Positions 1 to 10,052 of a stretch of 64,000 nt of DNA are shown here, one piece after another (the first letter of the stretch is position 1; every line of letters starts with the position of its first letter). A program made the position numbers and the translations under genes. The DNA comes from Eupeodes corollae. Lineage: Eukaryota; Arthropoda; Insecta; Diptera; Syrphidae. The stretch covers positions 55,570,991 through 55,634,990 of the forward strand of contig NC_079149.1 of NCBI RefSeq assembly GCF_945859685.1, read 5' to 3'. Under the pieces are notes generated by a model, which was not told the DNA's origin, ran no database searches, and saw only the letters and a list, made by a program, of their open reading frames with translations.

Positions 1-164
1 ATGATGAAATAGTTTAATTTCAAAATATATATTAACAAGAATTGTTACCAATTTTATTAGCATTTCTTAAAAGTTTTTATTTCTTATATAAACCAATACA
101 AATTGGATGAATGAAATTAATTTGAATTCAATATCTTCTATTGTTCACGATATATCGAAAACCA

Positions 165-470
165 AACATCAATTTTTACCAAATGTGTGTACTATTTTTT
201 GTAGATTTTATTTTTTTATGAAAAAACGGACTGTTGGTTTCTTGTGAAAAATTAACTGAATATCGAAAACAATATTTTTTATAAGATGCAATTAGTTTAA
301 ACCATAATATGTATGTACATATTTGAGTCGAAATTCAATTCTTACCAACTTTTAATAATGTTTTTGTATAGGTTTTAATTTTGTATAAACAAAACTGTCG
401 AATCGATTGTTTTCCCAATTTTACCATTGATGAGAACATAAAGAACTAATTTTTGTTTTTATTTTAAACT
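165..470 (+). repeat. partial copy of the large AT-rich dispersed repeat
   Basis: This stretch contains phrases that recur at 26.1-28.5, 37.1, 54.3-54.8 and 56.4-57.1 kb: a TTTACCAAATG word, a GAAAACAATATTTTTTATAAGA word and an ATTTGAGTCGAAA word, spaced as in the other copies. Both ends of the full element are missing here. Confidence 0.6.
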
Positions 471-564
471 ACATAAGGTATTTATAAAAACTGTGCATAC
501 CTTTCTACTAATCTCAAACAAATTGCCAAGTGTACGGATATTATCACTGTCCGGATACTAGCAG

Positions 565-876
565 GAATTCCCTTTGAAATTTTACGAAATACCTTCTTAC
601 CTACCAATACCCTTTATAGGTATCTTAAATTTGAATTTTAGATCAAACCCACATCCTGAAAAAAATCACCTACCAATTGATATTTATCTACAAAAAAAAC
701 TTTTAAGGTCAACTAAATCTATTCTTCAAATAATGTTGAAAAACTTAACGCCAAATAAAAGCAAAATACCTACCAGCCCAAATATACATAACTATATCCA
801 AACGTATAACTACCCTCATATTCTTCTTTACAAAGATCTGCAAGCCAAAAATCGCATCGTAGCTTTGGATACATAA
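565..876 (+). CDS. possible 3'-terminal exon of an unrecognised gene
   Basis: An open frame runs from a plausible splice acceptor (CAG at 562-564) to a stop at 874-876, encoding about 103 residues rich in Lys, Pro, Asn and Ile. Two overlapping AATAAA-type signals follow at about 947-958, as expected after a terminal exon. I do not recognise the protein, and no upstream partner exon was found in the 560 bases before it. It could equally be a chance open frame in AT-rich DNA. The proline-rich stretches and the poly(A) signals are the only arguments for a real exon. Confidence 0.22.
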   Translation, partial: EFPLKFYEIPSYLPIPFIGILNLNFRSNPHPEKNHLPIDIYLQKKLLRSTKSILQIMLKNLTPNKSKIPTSPNIHNYIQTYNYPHILLYKDLQAKNRIVALDT

Positions 877-1137
877 TGCAAACCTTTGTGCATATTTATA
901 TATGTATAACGATCGTGCACAACGAGAAGCAGCCTTATGAATGTAAATAAAAATAAAAATCAGTTAAAGATCCTAACAACTGATGTAAGCATACAAAAAT
1001 TTCATTCATCCCCTTATTGGATACAATATTGAGACATTTTTGTTTACTTTGCCGTTAAAGAAAAAACAAAAACAAATTCCTCTTCCTTCATATGGAAACT
1101 TGGTATATGAAAACATATAAAACGAAAGACTCAATTA

Positions 1138-1406
1138 AGCCTAGTACATACTTGTGAACCATCTCGTGAACCCATACAAATTTCAGTTTTTGGTTCACCC
1201 GTGAACTTGTCGTGAAGCTGAGTGGAGAACAAAGTGGAGAGTTTTCGTTCACGGGCAATTCACGTGCAAAATGTACGGGAACTGTTGGTGAAGCTGAAGT
1301 CAAATGTTCACAACGTGAACTCACAAGTGTGTACCAGTGAGCAGTGTCAAAAGTTCACTTTCTCCACTGGCGAACGTTCACTTCACGAGAAAGTATGTAC
1401 TAGGCT
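1138..1406. mobile_element. Harbinger-type MITE, copy 1 (TTA target duplication)
   Basis: A 269-bp element whose ends are the inverted repeat AGCCTAGTACATACTT and its complement, flanked on both sides by TTA (1135-1137 and 1407-1409). A close copy lies at 7014-7272. The interior is full of GTGAAC/GTTCAC words in both orientations and has no coding capacity. A 3-bp TTA/TAA duplication is characteristic of PIF/Harbinger elements. Its termini differ from those of the complete Harbinger at 2731-5386, so a different transposase probably moves it. Confidence 0.88.
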
Positions 1407-1409
1407 TTA

Positions 1410-2204
1410 GAATGAAGGAAATTGTGTAGACATTTTGGGTGGAAAGTTAATTATCTCCCTTATTCTGCTGGCTGATTATGGAAATGGAAACAATATTTTT
1501 CTCTCGCTCCCCCAAAATGTCTCCACTATAGATACTACCGCCAGCGACTCGGCGTCGGCATCCGGTCGCCCTAAAATATGTTGCTCATGAAAGTATTTAG
1601 CGTGTGTGCTAAATAAATTCCAGACACAAGGTTTACTTTAAAACTTATAATTCATTTCTCTTAAAATTCTAATACAATGAAATTAGTTTTGGTTAAAACA
1701 GCGTTGCACGAGGCAGTCTAGACGAGATCAGAAACAAGAGTAAAAAAGTATCTCAAGGTGCAGCTGCTTCTAGAACGTTACTTCGGTTCTTTCTTTTCTA
1801 CGATCGCTGCGCCATCTGTCAAACACTGGAAATTTGCAAAAGGTCGTCAATGGTCGCCACAAGTACTATAGTTTTCATATACAAAGATAGTACTCTCTCG
1901 GTGGAATTCCAACAGGGTGACATCTACATATTATTTCTGGAACGTCTAGTGGAGACATTTATGTTCAGCCTGGAAACTTACGAATCTGATAATTCGATAC
2001 CTCTGTGTATAAAAACTATTTTAAATAAAAACAAAAGTCAATAGAAGATCCTTAACACTTCTTTTATTCTTTTATTAGACACAATACCCATTACTTAATT
2101 TTCCGTTTTTCACATTAAAGTGGATTGATATAAAAAACAAAATTCTTTAATTATTCGACTTTTGTTTTCGCATCACTAAATTGGGACAATTAAACTTATG
2201 AAAA
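1410..2204. other. gene-free stretch
   Basis: No gene is recognised. The part from about 1440 to 1850 is less AT-rich than its surroundings and may be an old transposon or LTR remnant, but I found no paired ends. At 1870-1890 a word meaning 'TTTTCATATACAAAG' recurs near 38.0 kb. Confidence 0.4.
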
Positions 2205-2595
2205 CAACAATGGCGCAAAATTTAAATTTTCAAATTCAGTAAAATGTAAAAACCAATTTAAGCTGAAAGATAATTTACTTAGTCTTAAACGATTTCAACA
2301 TCTCACTATCTCTTTACAATTTGCTAAATAAAAAAGTCACAATAGGCTACTTTAACTTTTAGCAATTTGCTTAATTCGTATGACATCTGTAAAATTATTC
2401 TTATACTATTTAATAGTAGTTGCTTTGTTAATTGTTACGAACTGTCACTTTTTAGATATGTTTGGATGCTGTTTTTTAATTAAAGTTAATTAGATATTTA
2501 CTAGTAAGCAAAACAAAAAGAAAGGTTTAACATTTTGGTGTCTCTTAGTAAATTTCTAAATACATGACTAGAAAATTGTTAAACCCTTACCATAC
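2205..2595. repeat. dispersed foldback-like repeat, copy 1
   Basis: This region shares ordered words with 47556-48345: a GGCGCA start, TTTAACTTTTAGCA(A/G)TTTGCT, GAACTGTCA(C/A)TTTTTAGATATGTTT, and a terminal AGTAAATT...GTTAAACCC. It appears to be a non-coding repeat. The second copy holds extra internal sequence. Confidence 0.5.
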
Positions 2596-2751
2596 TGGGT
2601 TGGTTTAAATGTTGCGACATTTAGTTGAATGTTTTGTTTTCGATCTTTTTATTCTGTCCGGTTTTTTCACCTATGTGTTGACAAATGTGCAATGTTACCT
2701 ATCCACAGCAGATACTAAAGTATCTAAGCCTAGGGGCGTTTTTCTTTTTTA

Positions 2752-2842
2752 GTTCAGAGCTGAGCTCTGAGCATACTCTGAGCGAACAGAGTAGAGTAGA
2801 GTAGAGTTCTGAGCAGAGTATGTTCAGAGCTCTCTGATTTAA
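2752..2842. repeat. left subterminal GAGCTC/TCAGAGC cluster of the Harbinger element
   Basis: Several head-to-head and tandem copies of the words TCAGAGC, TCTGAGC and GAGCTC lie within 90 bp of the left end, together with a GTAGA triplet-like repeat. A matching cluster occupies 5230-5365 at the other end. Confidence 0.7.
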
Positions 2843-2962
2843 TTATGAAACAACTTGAGCACTAAACTGTCATGATTTGAAATGTCAAATGTCAATGTCA
2901 GACTATCAAACGTAAATATTTGTTAATCCAGAAAAATAAAACTCGTTTATTGTTCAACAAAA

Positions 2963-4258
2963 ATGGATAAAGCTATTATTTTAAGGGAAGCATTTAGTTT
3001 GTTTTTTGATGATGAAGATGAAGAAGATGAATACAATACTGTGGAAATTAATTCAAGGCGAATTATAAAAAATGAGAAGTATGCCGAAGAAGTGGTGCCG
3101 AGATTCTCTGACAAGACTTTCAAACAACATTTTCGAGTGAATCCGAATGTATTTGATATGTTGTGCCAAGAACTTCTTGCTATGGAACAACATAATTATG
3201 GACCTGGTAGGGAATCTACCGATATTGAAAAAAAAATTATGATAACTTTATGGTACTTAGGCAATCCCGAATGCATGAGGTTTGTATTAATGTATTATTA
3301 CAATATACTTTTAACTAAAGGTATGATTATAGATCGATTGCAGATAGATTCGGCGTTTGCATTGCAAACGTATTCCGAATTATCACCAGCATTTGTGATA
3401 ATCTCATTCAATTAAATAGGACGAAGAGGTTTATAAAATGGCCTAATTCAGATGAGGCTGCCAGAACGTCTGCGCATTATTTGCGGAAAACCCGTTTACC
3501 AGGTAAGAATCACAATTTGTTTAATATTATTTAATATAATTATTTATTTTTGAAATTAAATATTTCCAGGAGTAATTGGATCCATAGATGGTTGCCATAT
3601 AGCAATTAGAGCACCGACTATATCCCCCAACTCCTATATAAATCGGAAAGGATTCCATTCGGTTCTACTGCAAGGAGTTTGCAACCACAGACTGGAGTTT
3701 ACGTACTGCTATACTGGCGAAGCAGGTTCAATTCATGACGCGCTCTTATTGAGGAGATCAAAAATAATAGATAAAATCAACTCAGGTTGTCTTACTAAAT
3801 TAAGTTTATTTATTTCAACATATTAAGTTAATTAAATGAAATTTATTGAAGGTCAATTCTACATACATGAAGAGCAGCATCTATTGGGAGATTCAGCGTA
3901 TCCTCTGAAGCAGTGGCTGGTAACTCCATACAAGGATAATGGGCGTTTGAGGGATGAACACAAAATATTTAATAGGGTTCATTCCAAATGTCGTGTTTCA
4001 ATTGAACGCGCATTCGGATTGCTGAAAGGCAGGTGGAGGAGACTGTTCAGTATAAATTCACTGAAGCCTATATCAATTGTGAAATATATTATGGCCTCAT
4101 GTATTTTACATAATATATGTATAGCATACAACGATACGGCAGAAAACTTCATCATTCTTGAAGACGACGAAAATATTGACAATGACCGTGAAGCGGACTC
4201 TATCGACATGCAAACAGCTCAAACAAAAAGAGAAAGTTTGATGAATACATTATTTTAA
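2963..4258 (+). CDS. Harbinger (HARBI1-like) DDE transposase, four exons
   Basis: Exons 2963-3279, 3333-3502, 3570-3785 and 3852-4258 join in frame to 1110 nt, or 369 residues, near the usual HARBI1/PIF length. All introns are short (53-67 bp) and obey GT-AG. The catalytic triad is visible: Asp169 in GVIGSIDGCHI, Asp219 in GSIHDALLL and Glu286 in VSIERAFGLLKGRW, with the typical LLGDSAYPL block between the last two. The acidic N-terminal 20 residues (DDEDEEDE) are family-like. Such proteins cut and reinsert the element at 3-bp targets, usually together with the Myb-like partner encoded convergently at 4545-5139. AATAAA follows at about 4319. No stop or frameshift was found, so it may still be functional. 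Confidence 0.92.
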
Positions 4259-4544
4259 AGCTATATGATAACAAAAAAGTATTTTTTTCATAATATATGA
4301 TATCTATATAATATGATAAAATAAAACAAGAATTATATTTGTATACAAAGAAAAATATCACTTTATTTATTTTTGTACTTAAGTAAACTTCATTTAAAAA
4401 GTTTATCACATTGGAGCTTCATTAGAAAAAGAAAAAAAAAACACTTCATAAATAACGAAAAAGGAACTGCTACATTAAAAAAAATTAAAAAATAAATAAA
4501 ATACTTCATGACATGTTAAGAAAAGGATAAGAAAAGGACAACTG

Positions 4545-5139
4545 CTACATTTTATCAATCATTTTTTCAAATAAGTCTAAAAACCTATTCGAGACTTCCA
4601 TCCTCTCTCGATGCCGTTTTTCTATCATATCCTCGACTTTATTATTCTTCCTCTTCCTGTTGCTATAATTAGTCCTGGAAGTTTCTGGGTCTTCTATTAC
4701 AAAGTGTTCTGCCACTTGAACGTCAGAATCTTCCGAACAAATTACAGCCGGCGGATGGATTTCGGGTACTCGAAAAAGTATGTCGTGCATTAAATCAAAA
4801 TGCACCCAATACTTCCTCATGTTTCCTGTTGTGTCGTTTTCTTCTTTTATTTTTTTATACTGCCGCTTTAGGCCTTTCCATTTGGAGTCGACCTGCTCAA
4901 ATGTTATTTTTATATTGAATTCTTCCTTAATTCGTTCGGCAATTTTTTGGTATACAGTTTTTTTTATGTTAGTTTGAAGGCGTTCAAAATTCTCCTTAAT
5001 CAAATTAATCAGAAAAACTGTCATATCGTTGGTCCATTTGACGCCTGAAATAAATTTGATTCATAAAAATGCTATTTGCAATTAGTTTTTCCAAAATTAT
5101 CTTACCTTCTACACCAGAGCAACCAGCCTCTTCCGCCAT
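4545..5139 (-). CDS. Harbinger Myb/SANT-like DNA-binding partner, two exons
   Basis: Exon 1 is 5139-5106 (ATG at 5139) and exon 2 is 5044-4545. Together they encode 177 residues. The splice joins a short MAEEAG-type leader to VKWTNDMTVFLINLIKE, the tryptophan-anchored start of a Myb/SANT-like trihelix domain. That domain continues with QVDSKWKGLKRQYKKIK and KYWVHFDLMHDIL. A basic patch, SNRKRKNNK, near residue 143 may be a nuclear signal, and the C-terminus is charged and probably helical. In Harbinger elements this second protein helps the transposase enter the nucleus and bind the element ends. It is convergent with the transposase gene, which supports the pairing. Confidence 0.88.
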
Positions 5140-5229
5140 TTTTATTGTTTTGATGATGATTTTTTTTTATTTCCCGGCTTTCAGATGTCAAATTGTTTGT
5201 GCTCAGCATTTTACTCCGTTTACTCTGTT

Positions 5230-5365
5230 ATTTTATTCTGAGCTCACAGAGCGCGCTCTGAACATGTTCAGAACTAAAAAAGAAACACGCATTTGAAGCT
5301 CTGAACGCTCAGAGCTCAAAAAGAAACACAATTATTTTTTTGACAGTTCGAGCTCTGCTCTGAAC
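5230..5365. repeat. right subterminal GAGCTC/TCAGAGC cluster of the Harbinger element
   Basis: Repeated GAGCTC, CTCTGAAC and TCAGAGC words, in both orientations, lie just inside the right inverted repeat and mirror the cluster at 2752-2842. They probably bind the transposase complex. Confidence 0.65.
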
Positions 5366-5523
5366 TAAAAAAGAAAAACGCCCCTAGCCTATCGGATAGC
5401 CAATCGAAATTAAGGATTATTCATATGGTTCTATTGTAACATTTTTTTAATGTTTTTTTTTTTAACTCGTAATTACAGATGTACAACAAAGACTATAATA
5501 TATGATCTAACATTTGTAGGTTC

Positions 5524-6003
5524 AGACTTACTTACTTACTTAAGGTGGCGCTACAGTCCGGGGCGGACCAGGGCCTCAACCAACATGCGTCTCCAGCCAG
5601 CTCGGGCCCTAGCTAGCTGGCTCCAGTTTCGCACGCCAAGTTGTTTGAGGTCCTCTCCCACCTGGGTGCGCCACCTGAGTCGCGGTCTTCCTCTACTGCG
5701 CCGTCCCTCGGGATTAGATTCGAAGACCTTCCGGGCTGGAGCGTTGATGTCCATCTGCTCTACTTGACCTAGCCATCTAAGCCGTTGAACTTTAATTCTG
5801 CTAACTAGGTCAGTGTCGTGCAGCCCGTACAGTTTGTCGTTATATCTTCTCCTCCATTCTCCATCTATGCGTACGGGACCAAAAATCATCCGAAGAATTT
5901 TTCTCTCGAAGCATCCTAAGACGCTCTCATCTTTCTTTGACAGGGTCCAGGCCTCAGCGCCATAAATGAGAACCGGGATGATGAGTGTCTTATAGATGGT
6001 GGT
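5524..6003 (-). mobile_element. 3' fragment of a non-LTR retrotransposon (reverse transcriptase C-terminus)
   Basis: On minus, the stretch reads as the end of a LINE reverse transcriptase: TLIIPVLIYGAEAWTLSKKD from about 5980, then RIKVQRLRWLGQVEQMD and GRRSRGRPRLRWRTQVGEDL, ending at a stop near 5551. The 3' end has a short (TAAG)n tail at 5524-5541. The rest of the element is absent, as usual for 5'-truncated LINE insertions. Its base composition is much richer in G+C than the surrounding DNA, marking it as foreign. The clade is not certain; RTE-like is a guess. Confidence 0.82.
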
Positions 6004-7010
6004 TTTAGATTTTATGAATTTATGTTGAAATTTGAATGAATGAAATTCATTGCAGGAAATGAAAAAAAATTGACCTTATTTTGGAGATCAGCTGTTTGAA
6101 ATGATTTGACATTTTTATATGTAGGTAACCACGTACTGTTTTTTTGAAGAATCTCTTTCTCAAGTCAAAGTTTTTCAAACATTTACAGTTTCTTAATTAA
6201 AAAAATAAAGTGACGTTAAAAAAGTGATCAATTCAAGACATTGAATTTAAAATAACAACAATGGTTCTAAATTTTAAATCTGTGCAATTTTGAATATTTT
6301 GGAAATACTAAATAATTTTTAACATTACATATACATTTGTATGTACAATGTACATGGCGAAGAATGAGTCTATAGGAGGAGGATAATGGATGAATCATAT
6401 CCGTTATAGTTTGACGATTTAGAGTAAGTATGTATAATATTAATGTAAAATAAAATTTCTATTGTAAATACACAAATTGATTTTATTTTGTAGACTTTTA
6501 AGAAGCTTTCACCTTAACAAACGGGCATTTAAATAGATAAACATTTCACCAAGATACAGGGGGGAACTTTGTCCATATTAATTCTGTGAGTTCTATCAAA
6601 TTGTTATTATTAAACACAGACTGCTTCCTTTTTGTATCATTTTCTTCCAACTTCTTTTTTGTTTTGTTTTTGAATCCAGACCAGACCTTGAACAACACAC
6701 ACATTTCTTATCTTTAAATTCACTTATTTTATTTACAAGCCTTTTTCCATGTACTACCGTCTTTAGATGGAGGCCTATAGCTATTGATATCCAAAACCGA
6801 TCAGCATGTATTCGGTTTGCAGTAAAACCTTCAGCAAATTCCAGATTATCCTCCAACAACTTCCTATTCTCCATTTGGGCATTTGGAATGTGTTTGTGCA
6901 TTTTATAAAATTAAAAAATAAATCGACAATATAACTTTTTTTTGTTTAATTATCCTACACACATTTTTAAAACTTGTATGTTTCTTAAGCTATGCACCAG
7001 GAAATATGTA
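6004..7010. other. gene-free AT-rich stretch
   Basis: No gene is recognised. A minus-strand open frame at 6596-6901 (101 codons, with a CVCC cluster) lies here, but I see no domain, no credible splice partner and no promoter. Confidence 0.4.
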
Positions 7011-7013
7011 TAA

Positions 7014-7272
7014 AGCCTAGTACATACTTGTGAACCATCTCGTGAACCCATACAAATTTCAGTTTTTAGTTCACCCGTGAACTTGCTCGTGAAGCTGAGT
7101 GGAGAACAAAGTGGAGAGTTTTCGTTCACGGGCAATTCACGTGCAAAATGTACGTGAACTGTTGGTGAAGCTTTGACAACGTGTACTCACAAGTCTGTAC
7201 CAGTGAGCAATGTCAAAAGTTCACTTTCTCCACTGGCGAACGTTCACTTCACGAGGAAGTATGTACTAGGCT
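7014..7272. mobile_element. Harbinger-type MITE, copy 2 (TAA target duplication)
   Basis: This 259-bp element closely matches 1138-1406, with the same 16-bp ends and the same GTGAAC/GTTCAC-rich interior. It is flanked by TAA at 7011-7013 and 7273-7275. It is about 10 bp shorter because of one internal gap. Different target duplications at the two loci show two independent insertions rather than a segmental duplication. Confidence 0.88.
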
Positions 7273-7535
7273 TAAGACACAACAATAACAATTAACTCGT
7301 ATCATTCAAAAGTGAAAATCTACTTAGTTCTCAAAATTAAATGAATTTATTGATTACGGCAAACTTTTGAATCTTAAAATAGGATCTTCTCGAATTTGAC
7401 CAACTATCGATTGAAAACGAATCTCAAAATAAGCGTATAAGTAATAAGTATGTATTTCATCACTTTTTTTTATAAACACCTGTAATTTACAGATTTATTT
7501 TTGTATTATTACTTTATAATATTATTTTTGGGACG

Positions 7536-8122
7536 ACTTTCCATTACCGCAGCCAGAATTAACTTCTGTTTTCTTTTTTTTTTAAAGTTAGGTGGGTCTT
7601 ATCTCAATAGAACATGTTTTAAATATTAAAGCAAGGAAACACCGTGGTCCGTGAGGCCATACAAACAAATATTTTCTTTTTCGGACTTTACCCTACTTTT
7701 TTGTATATTGTTTTTGGAGCTTAAAACAAGTTTTTTTGAATTGATAGTACGGCCGCGGCCGTGGCGGCGCGGTGGCGCGGCGGCGGCGCGCGGCGACGTA
7801 CTATCATTGTGGTATATAAGGGGTCATGGTGCCTCTTGCAACCCCTAATTGGCTCAGTATAGGATTGTTGATGGATCCGAATTTCGGTATATGCAAAGCA
7901 CAAATCAAGTATGGCAACACTGAACAAAACATCGGAAATAAATTTCAACATTAACCATTTTTGCGTGTTTTTTATATGAGAAATTAAACTTTAAAAATTA
8001 TTTTAAAATAGATATAATTTTTTTCTCGCTATAAAATTGCTATAATTATTATTTATTTGCGAATATCTATCAAATACAAAAAAACCGCGTGTCGAAATTT
8101 GTACTGCAGTAATGGAAAGTTA
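7536..8122. mobile_element. possible non-autonomous element with inverted ends
   Basis: The word ACTTTCCATTACCGCAG at about 7537-7553 is mirrored at about 8106-8122 with one difference. The roughly 590 bp between them contains the GC-rich foldback islet at 7742-7806 and no gene. No target duplication was confirmed, so the element boundaries are uncertain. Confidence 0.3.
7742..7806. repeat. GC-rich islet inside perfect inverted arms
   Basis: The 10-bp arms TGATAGTACG (7742-7751) and CGTACTATCA (7797-7806) enclose 45 bp made almost only of G and C, with GGC/GCG repeats, in otherwise strongly AT-rich DNA. The centre also contains the palindrome GCCGCGGC. It should form a very stable stem. Confidence 0.75.
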
Positions 8123-9846
8123 AGCCACTGTGTATTTATCTAAAAACTTTTCTACAAATGTTATTTTTATTTTATTTTATTTCAAAAATTTAGTTTCTTA
8201 GTTAACCCCAAAAAATCGAAAAGTACATTTTGATATACATAGTTTTCTTTTTGATGTCGATACAATGCTCAAAAACATTTTTTTTTCATCCCTGGTTCAC
8301 ATTTCACTGTATAAAATAAATTTTTATAATTACTTTTGTATGTACCTATTTTTGTTTAGTTGACTTTAAACATTCAAACAGGAGGGGTTACAGGCATTAG
8401 TGCATGTAGTTTACTTAATAATTTCGAACTAATTTTGGATTCATACAATTTATTTTACAAATTATTTATTTTTATCAGTGGAGTAGCCTTTAATCATTCA
8501 TGAAAGGTATGAATAATAAGTTAAAAATGAATAATAATTTTAACCTACTCTGCGTAATTCGTTTTCATTTTGTATTTGCTGGCATCGAGTTCCCTTTGAA
8601 ACATTGCTACTTTGAGTTCAAAGAGAAACTTATTTGTTTAGTTAATATTCAAGTTTGTCTAATACCTTCTATACTTGTATTTATCATCAAAGGTTTGAAT
8701 TACAATTGTCTAAAAATCATTTGTTGCTTGTGAATGTTTGTCTAAAATAATTTAGAAAATAATAAATTCTTTTGAAGTCGCTTTCGCTTGTCAGAATAAA
8801 CGTCAAACAAATGAACGAAAGCTGAATTTAAGAGAATTCTCTTAAAACTGAAAACAATATAAAGTACTAATGATCAGTGATGTAAATTAGTATTATTTTC
8901 GTTATTATATAAATAGCAGGTATTAAAGACGTAATTCGTATTAGAAGTTATGATATTTATAAACATGTTTATGAACGATTTTATATTAACGTTTAATGAT
9001 TTTTGAAAGAATTGAAATTGTTTAAGAGATCTAGCATATGTGTTGTCAATAGCTTAAAATCGTTAGCATAACTAAGTAAGTCATCTAAATCGCCTTTTTA
9101 TTTATTTATTTCACTTTTTAGTTTGTACGACAAAAATATTATTACATGGCATGATTGATGTTTTGAATTGGCATAAAATTCAAGTTTTCCTATGGCCTTA
9201 ATTGAAATCCCGGATTTTGTGGTATTACTTTTTAAAATTCGAAAAAAACTATGAGTCCACCTAAATTTGCTAGTTTTTCAAATCCATTTCCCTTGTAAGT
9301 ATTAATTTGAAAATTTTCTTTCGTTTTATATAATATTTAGAAAATCTTCTTAAGTTTTAAAATTTAAGCTCTTACACAAATCTGAAAAAAACGCTTAATT
9401 TCTACTAAAACTGCTTTCAACAGAAAAAGGCAAAACAGGTTTAAAGTAAGTTTTTTTCTTGTAACAAATGTAAACCAGTAAGCCGGGTATTTTTAAAACT
9501 AGAGCAACTAAACAAGCTCTAAAAATTAACCCAAAAATGCATTTTTCAAAACTATGAAAATATTAAATTTGCTCAAAACTTCATGTAAAGTCAAAAAATA
9601 CTCATAACTAATGAGAATTTCCCGAAACCAAGTAAGATTTAAATTTAATAAAATTATAATTACTTTGCAAAATCATAGTTAATCTATAATTAAGAGATAT
9701 TTTGAGTTTAAAGGTTAAAGGGACATATTTTAAAAACCACATGTATTACAAGTTGTAAGCTGAAATTTCAATGTAAGAAATCTAAATCTTTAATAAAAAA
9801 ATATTGATTTGTGTTAAATAAATAGATTTTGTTAAATAATTAAATT
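8123..9846. other. gene-free AT-rich stretch
   Basis: I see no coding region longer than chance, no RNA gene and no paired transposon ends here. Confidence 0.5.
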
Positions 9847-9848
9847 AG

Positions 9849-10052
9849 AACCAGGGCCTAGTGACTTACTACTCTCAACCATTCCTGTGGGCGAATACTG
9901 TTGTCAGGGATAGAGGACACCTACAGTTTTTAGCTGAATCCGACCGGCTAGATTGAGGAAGCACTTTGACAAGAATTACTCTTGGAGAATTTGTCAATTC
10001 CTCGCAAGAGGCAGTACCCGTGAATAAAAACTGTAGGTGGCATAGGCAGAGA
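9849..10052 (-). mobile_element. 5'-truncated copy of the tRNA-derived SINE
   Basis: Read on minus, this matches the body of the SINEs at 33389 and 39661: the CTGCCTCTTGCGAGGAATTG block, then AATTCTTGTCA, CCCTGACAACAGTA(T/C)TCG and CAGGAATGGTTGAGAG, ending in AGGCCCTGGTTC. The tRNA-like head with its A and B boxes is missing, so this copy cannot be transcribed from its own promoter. Confidence 0.75.

Larger units (their letters stand above)
2731..5386 (+). mobile_element. complete PIF/Harbinger DNA transposon
   Basis: The element is 2656 bp and bounded by a perfect 30-bp inverted repeat that starts TAGGGGCGTTTTTC at 2731-2760 and is mirrored at 5357-5386. The flanks carry a short direct duplication: GCC if the inverted repeat includes its first T, or AGCCT if it is one base shorter. 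Inside are two convergent genes, the DDE transposase on plus and a Myb/SANT-like partner on minus, which is the standard Harbinger pair. Both read open after splicing. Clusters of TCAGAGC/GAGCTC words just inside each end are likely transposase-binding sites. Perfect termini and open genes indicate recent activity. Confidence 0.93.

Noticed and set aside
1088..1410. Open frames on both strands overlapping the MITE at 1138 (and similarly 6950-7135)
   Set aside because: They follow the repeated GTGAAC words of a non-coding MITE and are not conserved as protein.
3280..3415. Tail of the 150-codon frame starting at 2963
   Set aside because: It reads through an intron (3280-3332) and then in the wrong frame. 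Splicing gives the conserved transposase sequence.
7651..7951. Overlapping open frames across the GC-rich islet
   Set aside because: The open frames result from the GC-rich stretch lacking stop codons. No coding signature is seen.
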